DNA from: Bacteroides gallinarum DSM 18171 = JCM 13658
Lineage (GTDB): Bacteria; Bacteroidota; Bacteroidia; Bacteroidales; Bacteroidaceae
DNA: 64,000 nucleotides
Reading direction: 5' to 3'
NCBI RefSeq assembly: GCF_000374365.1
Contig: NZ_KB894128.1
Span: 46,507-110,506, forward strand
Positions 35,368 to 46,100 of the stretch are shown in pieces. Each line of letters begins with the position of its first letter. The first letter of the stretch is position 1. A model generated the notes under the pieces. That model did no database searches. It had not been told where the DNA came from and worked only from the letters and a program-made list of their open reading frames with translations. A program made the translations under genes and the position numbers.

Positions 35368-36477
35368 ATGAAAAACAGAAAGACACTATTGGTATTGCTG
35401 GCAGGCCTTGCTTTAAGTTCTTGTGCCTCCCGCGTTGCAACGGAGACGGAAGCCTCCTTGAAAGGAGTACTGGGCGACAAGTTCCTTATCGGCGCAGCCT
35501 TGAACACCCGCCAGTCGTCCGGCATCGACACGGCCGCTGTACGGATTGTAAAGAGGCATTTCAACTCTATCGTTGCCGAGAACTGCATGAAGTGCCAGAC
35601 TATTCATCCCGAGGAAGACCGTTATGACTTCCGTCAGGCAGACGAATTCGTTAAGTTCGGCGAAGATAACGGGATGTACATCATCGGGCATTGCCTTATC
35701 TGGCATTCGCAGCTCGCCCCGTGGTTTTGTGTAGACAAGGAGGGCAAGAATGTTTCGCCCGAAGTCCTCAAACAACGGATGAAGGAGCACATCACGACTA
35801 TCGTAAGCCGCTATAAAGGGCGTATCAAGGGTTGGGATGTCGTGAACGAGGCTATTCTGGAAGACGGTTCTTACCGTAAGAGCAAGTTCTACGAAATATT
35901 GGGCGAGGATTTTATTCCCCTTGCTTTCCAGTACGCCCACGAAGCCGACCCCGATGCCGAACTGTACTACAACGATTATAACATGCATTCTCCCGGCAAA
36001 CGCGATGCCGTGGTGAAGCTGGTTAGGGATATGAAGTCTAAGGGGTTGCGTGTGGATGCAGTCGGTATGCAGGGTCATGTGGGTCTCGACTATCCTTCCA
36101 TGAAAGATTTCGAGTCCAGCATGCTCGCTTTCGGTTCTACGGGTGTCAAGGTAATGATAACTGAGTGGGATATGAGTGCCCTTCCTACCTTGAACCGTAC
36201 TGCCAATATCTCCGATACGGTGGCTTACAAGCAGATGCTCAACCCTTATCCCGATTCGTTGCCCGACAGTATTTCCCGGCAATGGAACGAGCGTATGTCG
36301 GGTTTCCTCAATCTCTTTATCAAGCATTCCGATATCGTGAGCCGTGTTACTGCCTGGGGTGTTAGCGACGGTGATTCCTGGAAGAACGATTTCCCAGTAC
36401 GTGGTCGGAAAGATTACGCTTTGCTGTTCGACCGTGATTATCAGCCCAAGGACTTTATCAAAGAAATATTGGAATAA
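35368..36477 (+). CDS. GH10 endo-beta-1,4-xylanase lipoprotein
   Basis: 369 residues from ATG 35368; an upstream TTG in frame is less likely because [19 protein letters not shown] is a complete lipoprotein signal (lipobox LSSC). A single GH10 barrel: acid/base Glu in [13 protein letters not shown], nucleophile Glu in [42 protein letters not shown] and [13 protein letters not shown]. Closely similar along its length to the GH10 half of the fusion at 25316, indicating duplication with loss or gain of the GH43 half. It probably acts at the cell surface to make the first cuts in xylan for SusCD import. It starts 44 bp after the esterase stop and is followed by a strong bidirectional terminator. 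Confidence 0.93.
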   Translation: MKNRKTLLVLLAGLALSSCASRVATETEASLKGVLGDKFLIGAALNTRQSSGIDTAAVRIVKRHFNSIVAENCMKCQTIHPEEDRYDFRQADEFVKFGEDNGMYIIGHCLIWHSQLAPWFCVDKEGKNVSPEVLKQRMKEHITTIVSRYKGRIKGWDVVNEAILEDGSYRKSKFYEILGEDFIPLAFQYAHEADPDAELYYNDYNMHSPGKRDAVVKLVRDMKSKGLRVDAVGMQGHVGLDYPSMKDFESSMLAFGSTGVKVMITEWDMSALPTLNRTANISDTVAYKQMLNPYPDSLPDSISRQWNERMSGFLNLFIKHSDIVSRVTAWGVSDGDSWKNDFPVRGRKDYALLFDRDYQPKDFIKEILE

Positions 36478-36516
36478 TCCGGCAGATTTATTTTAGATAA
36501 AAAGTTATTGAAAAAA

Positions 36517-36553
36517 TCACCCACGCACAGAAGTCACTCTGTAGCGTGGGTGA
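36517..36553. terminator. Bidirectional intrinsic terminator between GH10 and GH67
   Basis: Arms TCACCCACGC (36517-36526) and GCGTGGGTGA (36544-36553), with a further ACAG/CTGT pairing inside. T-rich sequence follows on the plus strand (GTTTTTAAA) and a run of six T follows on the minus strand, fitting the two convergent genes. Confidence 0.88.
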
Positions 36554-36560
36554 AGTGTTT

Positions 36561-38573
36561 TTAAATAGATTTTTTGATAATGACCGGACGGTGGTTTTCG
36601 TCATGGTAAGGCATACCGTAACGATTGGATTTCACTCTCCTGTTTATTAGTGAATCGATAGGTGTTTTTAAGGGTTTCACCTCAGCAGGAAGCTCTTTAC
36701 CGGAGAAAGTCTGGAAATATCCTACGCAAGCGTCTCGCCACCATTCAGCATCATTCTTTTGAATATCCAGTTTTTCTGCTACTTCATTGAAGATAGTTTC
36801 GCTGACGTATGGTTTGAGATTTGTCCAAGTTTTCTTGTATTTCTCAACCTGCGAGATTCCTTTGTCATAGTGAAGGCAAATTTCATCCCAAAGTTCTCTT
36901 CCGGAAGAGAGTTTATAGTTCCATGGGATATGGTGGAACCAAAGAAGCAGATTTTCCGGGCAGGTTTGAAGGGAGTTGAACCGTGATGCAAGCGGCTCAT
37001 GGTATTGGTCTACGTTGGCGGAGCCGTTACGGGTACGGTCGAATCCGACTCCTTCTTTATCTGCTTTGTGATAGAATACGGGTGACCAGTCGGGTCTTAT
37101 GCTGTTTTCCCACGGGCCCGGACCATAGTGGGAACCACCGAATATGTGGTGGAAACCGAGAGGCATCATGTAATTTACGGCTGTTTCACGGGAACTCATC
37201 ATTATATCTTTGACAGGACTGAGAAATTTTTGTTCATAAGTTTTGGCGTTTACTCCTTTGGGTATGGTAAAGGTCTGGCGTACCCATTCGTCTGCAATCT
37301 GTTCGGCACTTAACGTTGGATTCCAGGCAAGACGTCCGAAAGCATACCAATTGGATTGGGCGAAAATGTATCCGCAGAAATTAGATACTTGGCCTGTGTT
37401 TGCAACACCTGCAATACCTTTTACCATTTTTGCTACAGTAGCTCCTTCTCCGTCTCTGTAAGTGTCGCTGTCAAGACATTCTTCATAGGTAGTACCGTGG
37501 TAAACCAGATGATTGGAGAAGCCGAGGTATTCTTGGGTGATTTGAAACTCTATCATCATAGGGGTTTTGTATAACTGTCCGAAAAGAGGGCTGAAAGGTT
37601 CACGTGGCTGAAAGTCGATAGGGCCGTTTTTAATTTGAATAATGACGTTATCTGCAAATTGCCCGTCGAGAGGTTTGAATTCTTCCACGGCCTGATTGGC
37701 TCTGTCGTTACTGGTAGGATTGTATACAAAGGCTCTCCACATGATAATTCCACCATAGGGAGCGACAGCCTCGGCAAGCATATTCGCACCGTCGGCATGG
37801 GTTCTGCCATAATCTTGCGGACCTGCCTGGCCTTCGGAATTTGCTTTTACGAGGAAGCCGCCAAAATCGGGGATGGCTGCGTAGATTTCTGATGCTTTGT
37901 CTTTCCACCACTGACGTACCTTAGGGTTGAGAGGGTCTCCTGATTTTAGTCCGCCAAGGGTGATAGGACTTGTCCATTTTATTGCCAAGTAAGTAGTTAT
38001 GCCGTATTCTCTGAGTATATCGGCAATCCGGGCAACTCTTTCGATATGTTCTTTGTCGAGAATGAGCGGATTGGAATTGACATTGTTGAGTACAGCTCCG
38101 TTTAATCCTACAGAAGAGCATAGCTCACCATAGTGGTGAATTCTTTCTGCTGGAATTTCTTTGGCCGTCCACTCCCACATAGATAGTCCGGCATAGCCTC
38201 TTTCTACCGTATCATCGAGATTGTCCCAGTGATTGAGGATACGGTATTCATAATATGGTTTCTCACGAATATCCAGATTGGTATCTGCTTTACCGAGGAC
38301 TTCTGCTCTTTGGAGGGCATATACTCCGTAACGGATAGCCGACCGGGAACCTCCGTTGATGTAACGTTTGCCGTCGGCATCATAAATATGGTATTCTTCT
38401 TTGGCAAGACTACTGTCTATCTTGGTCACCACGGAGTTAAGTATATCTTCGTAGCTTCGTCCGTTTGCGAGCCAAAGCATGGTTCCGTCTTGCTCTACGG
38501 GGTCGGGAGCGCTGCAAGCCGAAAATGTCAATGCGGAAAAAAGAATGATAGTAAGCGTTCTGATGTTTTTCAT
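36561..38573 (-). CDS. GH67 alpha-glucuronidase lipoprotein (copy 2)
   Basis: 670 residues, last gene of the SusC operon. Lipoprotein signal MKNIRTLTIILFSALTFSAC (lipobox FSAC). Catalytic landmarks: acid Glu in VKANSEGQAGPQDYGRTHAD, Asp in NGPIDFQPREPFSPLF and Glu in MIEFQITQEYLGFSNHL. Similar to copy 1 over the whole length but with a distinct C-terminal tail and lower GC. Membrane anchoring suggests it works in a different compartment or face from copy 1. It starts 8 bp after the GH115 stop. Confidence 0.93.
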   Translation of the reverse strand: MKNIRTLTIILFSALTFSACSAPDPVEQDGTMLWLANGRSYEDILNSVVTKIDSSLAKEEYHIYDADGKRYINGGSRSAIRYGVYALQRAEVLGKADTNLDIREKPYYEYRILNHWDNLDDTVERGYAGLSMWEWTAKEIPAERIHHYGELCSSVGLNGAVLNNVNSNPLILDKEHIERVARIADILREYGITTYLAIKWTSPITLGGLKSGDPLNPKVRQWWKDKASEIYAAIPDFGGFLVKANSEGQAGPQDYGRTHADGANMLAEAVAPYGGIIMWRAFVYNPTSNDRANQAVEEFKPLDGQFADNVIIQIKNGPIDFQPREPFSPLFGQLYKTPMMIEFQITQEYLGFSNHLVYHGTTYEECLDSDTYRDGEGATVAKMVKGIAGVANTGQVSNFCGYIFAQSNWYAFGRLAWNPTLSAEQIADEWVRQTFTIPKGVNAKTYEQKFLSPVKDIMMSSRETAVNYMMPLGFHHIFGGSHYGPGPWENSIRPDWSPVFYHKADKEGVGFDRTRNGSANVDQYHEPLASRFNSLQTCPENLLLWFHHIPWNYKLSSGRELWDEICLHYDKGISQVEKYKKTWTNLKPYVSETIFNEVAEKLDIQKNDAEWWRDACVGYFQTFSGKELPAEVKPLKTPIDSLINRRVKSNRYGMPYHDENHRPVIIKKSI

Positions 38574-38581
38574 ACGTGTAT

Positions 38582-41041
38582 TTATTTAATTAGTTTAGAG
38601 GACGGTGCTCCGAGGTATGAGGGTTTGAGCCCCCCGAAATCAATAAGGATTTTTTCCATTACAATACCCGGTTCCGCAAATCTGAAACGGAGGGTGTGTC
38701 GTCCGGGGTTACCGAAGTCGACCTCCATATCTGTTTTTATAATACTATTGGCTTGCCACAGGCCGAGTCCTCCGTCGTAGTGTCCATTGAAATTGACTAT
38801 TTGTTCCTGATTATCATCTATACTGATAGCAAAACATAATCCTTTGTTGGCATTGAAGTTGAGAGTGGGAGCAAGGAGTATGCTTAGTTTAGCCTTACCC
38901 GAAGAGGTGGTTTCCAGCTCGTATTCTACATAAGCATTGTCTGGAGTCATGGAAGCCGGCAAAGTAGTGACGGCACATTCTGTTTTGCCGAGGTCGGGAA
39001 TTACAGTAGCTCCATGATTGGTTTTGAAGTTCCCTGCTTCGATAGAAATATGTCTGTCTGTTTCTTTATGACAGAGATAGGGTGCATCTCCGGATTTTTT
39101 TACTTTGGGCATTGTTTGTTTTTCCGGTTGTTGCCAGTAAGTGTATCCGATATGTACCTGGTCCATCATATGATTCCATTTACCTTTTGCAATTTCACGG
39201 TTGTAACGGGCGCATAATAGAGAATCTCTTTTGTATAATTCCTCGACACGTTTTGCCCAGTGGTTGATTTCGGTCGGAGATTCTGCTTTTGCGTTCATCG
39301 CTACGGAGTAATACATTTCATAAATATTCTGCATAGCTTGAATAGGGAATAGTACAAGTTCTTCATAGGCATCGTACCAGCGAGGGTCGAGGTTCTGATA
39401 AACTCTTAAAGCCCGGAGCTCCAGATTATTCCACTCTCTGACAACAGTGGGCCATTCATCATAATTGAACTGGTATGTGTTTGCATTCAAGAGTTCGGGA
39501 GTAACCCTACGCGCATATTTACTGTAAAGTTTAATGATGTCGGCTATTTCTTCTGCCTGTTCTTCACCGAATTGATGTGCTGCAAAGGCTATGGTATGAC
39601 TGAATATATTATTGGGATTGAAAGCTTTGGGATTCCAAGCCATGTCAAGAAAGAATTGGATAGGATACTCCATCGGTTTTAAGTCGCCTACATTGACTAT
39701 CCAAAGTTTCCTGACACCGTATTCGTAACAAAGGTTCATTTGTTCCCAAATGCGCTCTACTTGGTTACAATTTAGCCATTTATAATTTCTTGGGCCTCCT
39801 ACATAGTCAAAGTGGTAATATATGCCGTAGCCACCTTTACGAGGTTTGTCGGTTAATGAAGGTAGCTTTCGTACATTACCCCAGTTGTCGTCGCAAAGTA
39901 GTAATGTTATGTCGTCCGGAACACGCATGCCTTTATCATAATAGTCTTGTACTTCTTTGTATAAAGCCCATACCTGGGGAGTTTCGGAAGGTTTCTTGCC
40001 TGTAACTTTAGCAATAATCTTGCGTTGGTCTTTGACGATATTTTGTAATAGGCTGATGTTGGCATTTTCACTCATTGGCATATCGCCGTCTCCCCGCATG
40101 CCTATGGTGATTACTGATTCCCAATCTTTGCAGCGTTCCATTCCCTTTGTCCAAAAATCCCGAAGCGCAGTAGCATTTTGAGTATAATCCCATGTACCTG
40201 TTCCACGGCGTTTCCAGTCTTGTTGCGCCAATCCCATCGGTTCGTGGTGAGAAGTCCCCATAACTATTCCCATTTCATTTGCCAGTACCCCGTTTTGTTC
40301 ATCGTCATCGTAGAAAGCACTAGCCCACATCGCAGGCCACATGAAATTTCCTTTTAGGCGGAGTATGAGTTCGAATACTTTTTCATAAAACCGGCTGTTG
40401 AAGCCTCCGAATGTCTTTTGTGCCCAGTTTCCTAAAGAGGGCCATTCGTCATTCAGGAAGATGCCCCGATATTCTATGGCAGGTTCTCCGTCCGTGTAGG
40501 TACCTGGAAGAATTGAGATTTTATTTTTGTGCTTTACGGGAACATCTGCCCAATAGTACCAAGGGGATATCCCCATTTGAGAAGATAACTCATAGATGCC
40601 ATAGATTGTACCTCTTTTATCGCTACCGGCAATTACTACGGCTTCTTCTACTCCCTCCAACGGTTGTTTGACGGTACATAAGATATACTTTTCCCGTTTT
40701 TCTTTTAATGCATCAGCCGGAATTTTTCCCGATGATATCAGTTGTTTTATCCAACTGCTACGCTCGAGCGAACCGATTATCAATAATCGTTTTTCGGTTA
40801 TGGAATTTGTTATTTGAGGGATTACACCGGTTACTGTCTGTGCATCTGTTTGTAAATTCGTAACGGCGCGGAGTATTCCTTTGTAGTCTTTGTTATCTAC
40901 CAGTATCGGGTAAGATTTCTTTTCTTGTATCCATTTAAAACCAGTATCCTTGTTGGTTATAAAGCGTTCTGCTGCTTTCAGGGGCAATTGCAAACATATG
41001 CTTGCCAAAAATAAGATAATGTAAAATCTTCTATTCTTCAT
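38582..41041 (-). CDS. GH115 xylan alpha-1,2-glucuronidase (copy 3)
   Basis: 819 residues from ATG 41041, opening signal peptide MKNRRFYIILFLASICLQLP. A longer frame to 41086 runs through the hairpin at 41059-41100 and is rejected. Motifs: GTIYGIYELSSQMGISPWYY, GTSHHEPMGLAQQDWKRRG, GMRGDGDMPMSENANISL, LLCDDNWGNVRKLPS and WIVNVGDLKPMEYP. At the SHHEPM motif it has GLAQQDW where copies 1 and 2 have ARNHQE(Y/W), and it lacks their ARKRKEYG stretch, so substrate preference may differ. It sits between SusD and GH67, coupling import to removal of glucuronate. Confidence 0.9.
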   Translation of the reverse strand: MKNRRFYIILFLASICLQLPLKAAERFITNKDTGFKWIQEKKSYPILVDNKDYKGILRAVTNLQTDAQTVTGVIPQITNSITEKRLLIIGSLERSSWIKQLISSGKIPADALKEKREKYILCTVKQPLEGVEEAVVIAGSDKRGTIYGIYELSSQMGISPWYYWADVPVKHKNKISILPGTYTDGEPAIEYRGIFLNDEWPSLGNWAQKTFGGFNSRFYEKVFELILRLKGNFMWPAMWASAFYDDDEQNGVLANEMGIVMGTSHHEPMGLAQQDWKRRGTGTWDYTQNATALRDFWTKGMERCKDWESVITIGMRGDGDMPMSENANISLLQNIVKDQRKIIAKVTGKKPSETPQVWALYKEVQDYYDKGMRVPDDITLLLCDDNWGNVRKLPSLTDKPRKGGYGIYYHFDYVGGPRNYKWLNCNQVERIWEQMNLCYEYGVRKLWIVNVGDLKPMEYPIQFFLDMAWNPKAFNPNNIFSHTIAFAAHQFGEEQAEEIADIIKLYSKYARRVTPELLNANTYQFNYDEWPTVVREWNNLELRALRVYQNLDPRWYDAYEELVLFPIQAMQNIYEMYYSVAMNAKAESPTEINHWAKRVEELYKRDSLLCARYNREIAKGKWNHMMDQVHIGYTYWQQPEKQTMPKVKKSGDAPYLCHKETDRHISIEAGNFKTNHGATVIPDLGKTECAVTTLPASMTPDNAYVEYELETTSSGKAKLSILLAPTLNFNANKGLCFAISIDDNQEQIVNFNGHYDGGLGLWQANSIIKTDMEVDFGNPGRHTLRFRFAEPGIVMEKILIDFGGLKPSYLGAPSSKLIK

Positions 41042-41058
41042 AGTATCAATGTTTACAA

Positions 41059-41100
41059 AAAACCGCTTGCAGAGACATTGAGACATCTACAAGCGGTTTT
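41059..41100 (-). terminator. Intra-operon hairpin with U-tract between SusD and GH115
   Basis: Perfect 11-bp arms AAAACCGCTTG (41059-41069) and CAAGCGGTTTT (41090-41100) with a 20-nt loop; on the minus strand the stem is followed by T-rich sequence. It lies 38 bp after the SusD stop and 18 bp before the GH115 start, so it could lower expression of the enzymes relative to SusCD. Confidence 0.75.
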
Positions 41101-41138
41101 GATGAATACCTATTGCGGGTTTATCTTAAAAAGATGAA

Positions 41139-43085
41139 TTATCTGTATTCAGGGTTCTGATAGTTCTTCTTTTCATCAGCACTCATTTCCATACCGTCGA
41201 GTTGTCCTTGTGGGATAGGACGCAGATAATGTCCGGGATTAATGGTGCGTGTGTAAGTCTTGATTTCACGGTCTCCCTTTTCATCTCCGCAAATCTCATA
41301 GCTATCGGCATACTCATTCCACTTTTGTGTACGTACGAGGTCGAACCAACGGTAGCCTTCCCCATAAAATTCGCGTGAGCGTTCATCAAGGATATAATCG
41401 ATATCGATTGTAGCCGGAGTATCGTTTGTCAGGTCGGAGCCATAATCAACGTCTTTTTCCATATTTTCCGCATTGCTGAATGTCCATTTCCCTGCACGGT
41501 CGCGAAGTACGTTAACCAATTCACGTGCACTTTTGTTAGGTTTGGTTGTTGCGCCTTTTACCGCTGCTTCGGCTGCAATTAAATAAAGTTCTGAGAATTT
41601 GGCAATATTGTATGGACGTGTACTACCGGCATTCGGTTGGCCTACACCTGTACCATTGTCTGTACGATAAGGACCAAGTTTCCAAAGCCCGGGGTATACA
41701 CGACGACTGATTGCGCTGGGTCCCATAACATAATCACTACGTCCCGCTATGGTTCCTGCTCCGGTATTGCTGTCTCCTGCTCCATTCGGATATTGGATAG
41801 TAGGGTCGTCTTCAGGGAGGAAAGTTAATAAGGGTTCTCCTTCGGTTACTTCCATACCATTAGCACCTATTACACTTGTCCAGTCGTTTCCGTTTGTAGA
41901 CCAGTTACCGCGGTAAACAGTTGTAAATGTTCCGTCATAACGGGAATCTTTCTTTTTATCTTTAAAAGTATGTGTGAATACACTGTGGGGAGGGGCCATA
42001 CGTGTCCATGGACGACCATATGCTTGTTCGGCTACACGAATGACCGGTGAAATAACCTTACCGTTTTTGTCTTTGGCCTGGATATCCGTATAGTTCCAAT
42101 TCATCATCCAACCGGCAAAATTATCAGGGGCTCCACCGCTGCCGTAAGTCAGGCTACCACCATTGTAATATTCATCCTCTTGCGTATGGTCGGCATACAG
42201 CAAAATTTCTTTGTTTCGGTCGTTCGGGCCGGCATTGACTTGATAAAAACTTTCCATCAACCCATAAGGGCCGGGGTTGTCGATTGCTTCAGTGGCAATA
42301 TCATATGCTTGCTGATAATACCACGCTGCGTCATGCCCGTCAGGGTCTGTACGGTCACATTCCGGATATGTAGGGATATTATTGGGATTTTCCAACCACC
42401 AGGCATATGTCAGGTATGCTTTTGACAAGTATAAGCGTGCTACCGTCTTGGTAACTCCACCTGTTACACGGGGATTGTCCGGTAAATCAGCAGTAGCAGT
42501 CTTTAAATCGGGGAATATGGCTTTAGTGTATACTTCGGGAACAGTGTTGCGTACGGAAGTACGTGAAGTTGATATGTTGAATTTCAATTCACCTGCACCC
42601 AAATCCAAGGGTACGCCTCCAAATGTCTGCACTAATAAGAAATAATCCATACCGCGGAAGAAGTGTGCTTCTGCAAGAAGAGATGCTGAAACACCTACTT
42701 TAGACCCGTTTTCGATTACACCGTTAGCTGTGTTAATATTCGAAAATGCCGTTCCCCACAATACATCCGAACGGCTGCTGCTTGCTGTCAGGCTTCCTGC
42801 TCCCGATAGGTCGGCATCTTTAAAGTTGCCGTCGGCAGATTGAGCATAAGTCGCTTCATCCGTTCCGGTCAGACAGGAGTTGTAATAGTAAGCTTGTCCG
42901 TAAATGTAACGTAAGTGTGCGTACATAGAAGTTATACCGCCTTCTACGCCTCTTTCTGTCTGAAAGAATGTAGGTTCGTAAATACTACGTGGCTGTTCGT
43001 CCAAGATATCTGAGCAAGAAGTTGCAAAGAGCATGGCTAATGCCGTAGTTCCCAGAACTCTTATATTGGTAAATATTGGTTTCAT
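41139..43085 (-). CDS. SusD-like outer-membrane glycan-binding lipoprotein
   Basis: 648 residues. Lipoprotein signal with lipobox ATSC and the typical SusD start CSDILDEQPRSIYEPTFFQT. TPR-like helices and the C-terminal SusD/RagB motif YILDERSREFYGEGYRWFDL with LRPIPQGQLDG near the end. It pairs with the SusC porin 15 bp upstream to capture xylan oligosaccharides at the surface and close the transporter lid. No separate surface glycan-binding protein gene follows it, unlike many xylan loci; a GH115 comes next after a hairpin. Confidence 0.95.
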   Translation of the reverse strand: MKPIFTNIRVLGTTALAMLFATSCSDILDEQPRSIYEPTFFQTERGVEGGITSMYAHLRYIYGQAYYYNSCLTGTDEATYAQSADGNFKDADLSGAGSLTASSSRSDVLWGTAFSNINTANGVIENGSKVGVSASLLAEAHFFRGMDYFLLVQTFGGVPLDLGAGELKFNISTSRTSVRNTVPEVYTKAIFPDLKTATADLPDNPRVTGGVTKTVARLYLSKAYLTYAWWLENPNNIPTYPECDRTDPDGHDAAWYYQQAYDIATEAIDNPGPYGLMESFYQVNAGPNDRNKEILLYADHTQEDEYYNGGSLTYGSGGAPDNFAGWMMNWNYTDIQAKDKNGKVISPVIRVAEQAYGRPWTRMAPPHSVFTHTFKDKKKDSRYDGTFTTVYRGNWSTNGNDWTSVIGANGMEVTEGEPLLTFLPEDDPTIQYPNGAGDSNTGAGTIAGRSDYVMGPSAISRRVYPGLWKLGPYRTDNGTGVGQPNAGSTRPYNIAKFSELYLIAAEAAVKGATTKPNKSARELVNVLRDRAGKWTFSNAENMEKDVDYGSDLTNDTPATIDIDYILDERSREFYGEGYRWFDLVRTQKWNEYADSYEICGDEKGDREIKTYTRTINPGHYLRPIPQGQLDGMEMSADEKKNYQNPEYR

Positions 43086-43100
43086 AGTTTCAAAGCTTAA

Positions 43101-46100
43101 TTAGAATGTCAAGTTAATGCCGAATAAATAATTACGTGTAGAAGGAGAATTGGTTCCCACCGTCAGGAAACGACTTTGGATACCACTTGTAACTGCTACG
43201 TTCTCATTTCCATAAGAGTTGGTTTCCGGATCCAAGCCGGTTTCTTTGTGGAATGGAGAGCATATTACGAACGGGTTCTGTATCGTTACATAAGCACGTA
43301 AACTTTGAATGCCGAAGTTTTTCAGCCATTTCTGTTTATCGAAATTATATCCTAAAGAAATGTTACGTACTTTCCAGTAAGAAGCGTCGAAGTATCCTAA
43401 TGTACTACCATATTTGGGGTTGTCACCGCTTTGGATACCACCCGGTTTGGGATACTTGGCATCGGTGTTTTCTTCTGTCCAATAGTCTACATCTACTTGT
43501 CCTCTACGTCCGGTCAGCATATTCAGATAACCGTTGGCATGGTGTAATGTACTGATGAGCTTACCTCCGTATTTGAATGCTGTAATGATATTCAGGTCAA
43601 ATCCTTTATAGGCAACGCGTGTACTGAAACCACCCGTAAATTTCGGTTCCATGCTGATGATTTGGCGGTCGTCCGGTCCGATTTGACGAACGGGAGTACC
43701 GTCTTCATTATATTCACCGGTATATTTAACTTTAATCATACCAACATTACCACCGGGTTCCAAAATATCGAGATAGGGGTCACCTTCTTGCCATAAACCT
43801 ATTTTTTCGTAATCGTAGATTGCATCGATAGGATAACCTACAAACCAGTTGTTGGATTCGTCACGGTCTGCTCCAGAAGCTAATTCCGTCAGTTTGTTAC
43901 GGTTAGCTGATATATTGAGGCTGGCATCCCAAGTCCAACCGTTGTAGTTATCGAGAATTGTTCCGTTTAGGGTGAATTCGACACCTTTATTTTCTGTCTT
44001 TCCTACATTACCTACATAACTGCTTACACCGGAAGTTGCAGGTAGGTTGACGTTTTGCAGCAAATCGGATGTTTTTTGTATATAGTATTCAAATGTTCCA
44101 GATAAACGACCGCCGAATAAAGTGAAATCAAGACCGAAGTTCCAAGTGGAAGAATATTCCCAGCCTAAGTCGTAATTGGGCAATGCAGAAACATAATAAC
44201 CGGTGGCATAACCTGTGGGGCCAAAATTATAAGGACGGGTAGATAGTTTTCCCCATGTGGAATAGGGGCTTACAGCCTGATTGGAGGTTTGTCCGTATCC
44301 TACACGTACTTTAAGAATATCCAACCATTCGAAATCGTCCATAAATGATTCTTGACCGATATTCCAACCGGCAGATACAGCAGGATAAGTATGCCATTGG
44401 TGGCCTTTTGCCAATCGTGAAGATGCATCGGCACGTACGGTTGCCATTAACATGTAGCGGTTATCATAAGTGTACATTGCACGTCCCATCCAAGACATCA
44501 GACCGCTTTTCTGGTAATCCCAATTATCGGGATTGACAGTAATAGTACTTTCTGCACGACCTAAATTATAGTATTGTAGATATTCTGCTGGAATATCACG
44601 CGCAGCGATATTCGACTTGGTGTAAACGGTTTCTTCTGCAGAATACATTCCTACTATATTCAATTGGTGTTTACCGAATGTGCGGTCATAAGTTACCAGG
44701 TTTTCTATTGCCCAGTTGGTCGTTTCCGAGTGTGACAAAGATGCGGTAGAAGGAGTATCGGCAGTTGTACTGTTTACACCTTCACCAGTGAAAGCGCCTC
44801 CTTTGGTAGAACGGTAGTTCAATCCCAGATTGACACGGTATTTCAATCCTTTTACCCATGGGCATTGTATTTCTGCAAAAAGATTGTTATAAGTACCGAA
44901 ACCTTTTTGCTCATTCAGCCAACTATCCTCCAAGTTTTCCACAACATCACGTGTTATAACGAAATATTCGTCCTGGCTATTCAGTTTTACAGTTCTCTTC
45001 AGGCTTCCGTCTTCATTGTACGGATTGGCAATCGGAGAGTTTGCCAATACATTATATAAACCGATATTAGAACCTTTTGTTATATTATAATTGGTGTTGG
45101 TGGTTAATCCGAAACGGAAATATTTACCTACGCCTTGGTCGAATGAACCGCGTAACGAATAACGGGTATAATTCTGGGTCGGGATAACCCCCTGGTCTTT
45201 ATAGTAGGCTGCACCGAAACTGTAACTTCCTTTGTTTGTACCTCCTGCTACACTGACATCATGGCTGGTTACCATACCTGTACGATACATTAAATCTTGC
45301 CAATCCGTATTGACATCATCCGATTCATCTAACGAGTTTTCAAATTTGCCGGCGTATTTACGCATTTCAGCAAATTTCTGTCCGCTCATCATCGGATATT
45401 TGGAGAATACGGACTTTGCACCTACATAACCATTATATGTAAATTTGGCAGGCGTTCCTTGTGCTCCTTTGTTTGTAGTGATTAAAATAACACCATTGGC
45501 TCCACGCGAACCATAGATAGCAGTAGAAGATGCGTCTTTCAATATGTCCGTGCTTTTAATATCACCGGGGTTGATATCGGAAAGATTTCCCATAAAAGGA
45601 ATACCGTCCAATACTACTAACGGGTCATTGGAAGCTGTCAGAGAACGGGTACCACGAATACGGATTTGCATGGTAGCACCGGGTTGTGAAGATGTCTGTG
45701 CCATATCTACACCGGCTATACGGTTTTGCAGGGCGTATGTAATGTTCGTAGCCGGTATTTCGCGTAACTTATCACCGCCCACTGATGCGATAGAACCTGT
45801 TACATCTGATTTACGGGCTGTACCATAACCGATAACGACTACTTCTTCCAATGCTTTGGAATCTTCTTTTAATGTAATGTTTAGATTTGCGTTTCCTTTT
45901 ATAGGAATTTCTTGTGTTACATATCCTATATAAGAAATTACTAAGGTTGAATTTTTTTGTACTGTTAACGAAAAGTTTCCGTCCAAGTCGGTTATCATAC
46001 CATTGGTTGTCCCTTTTTCTGTTACATTAGCACCAATGATTGGTTCACCGAAATTATCTTTCACAATACCCTTTACCGTGATATTCTGGGCAAAACCCCA

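Noticed and set aside
41042..41086. N-terminal extension of GH115 copy 3
   Set aside because: It runs into the hairpin and would bury the signal peptide.
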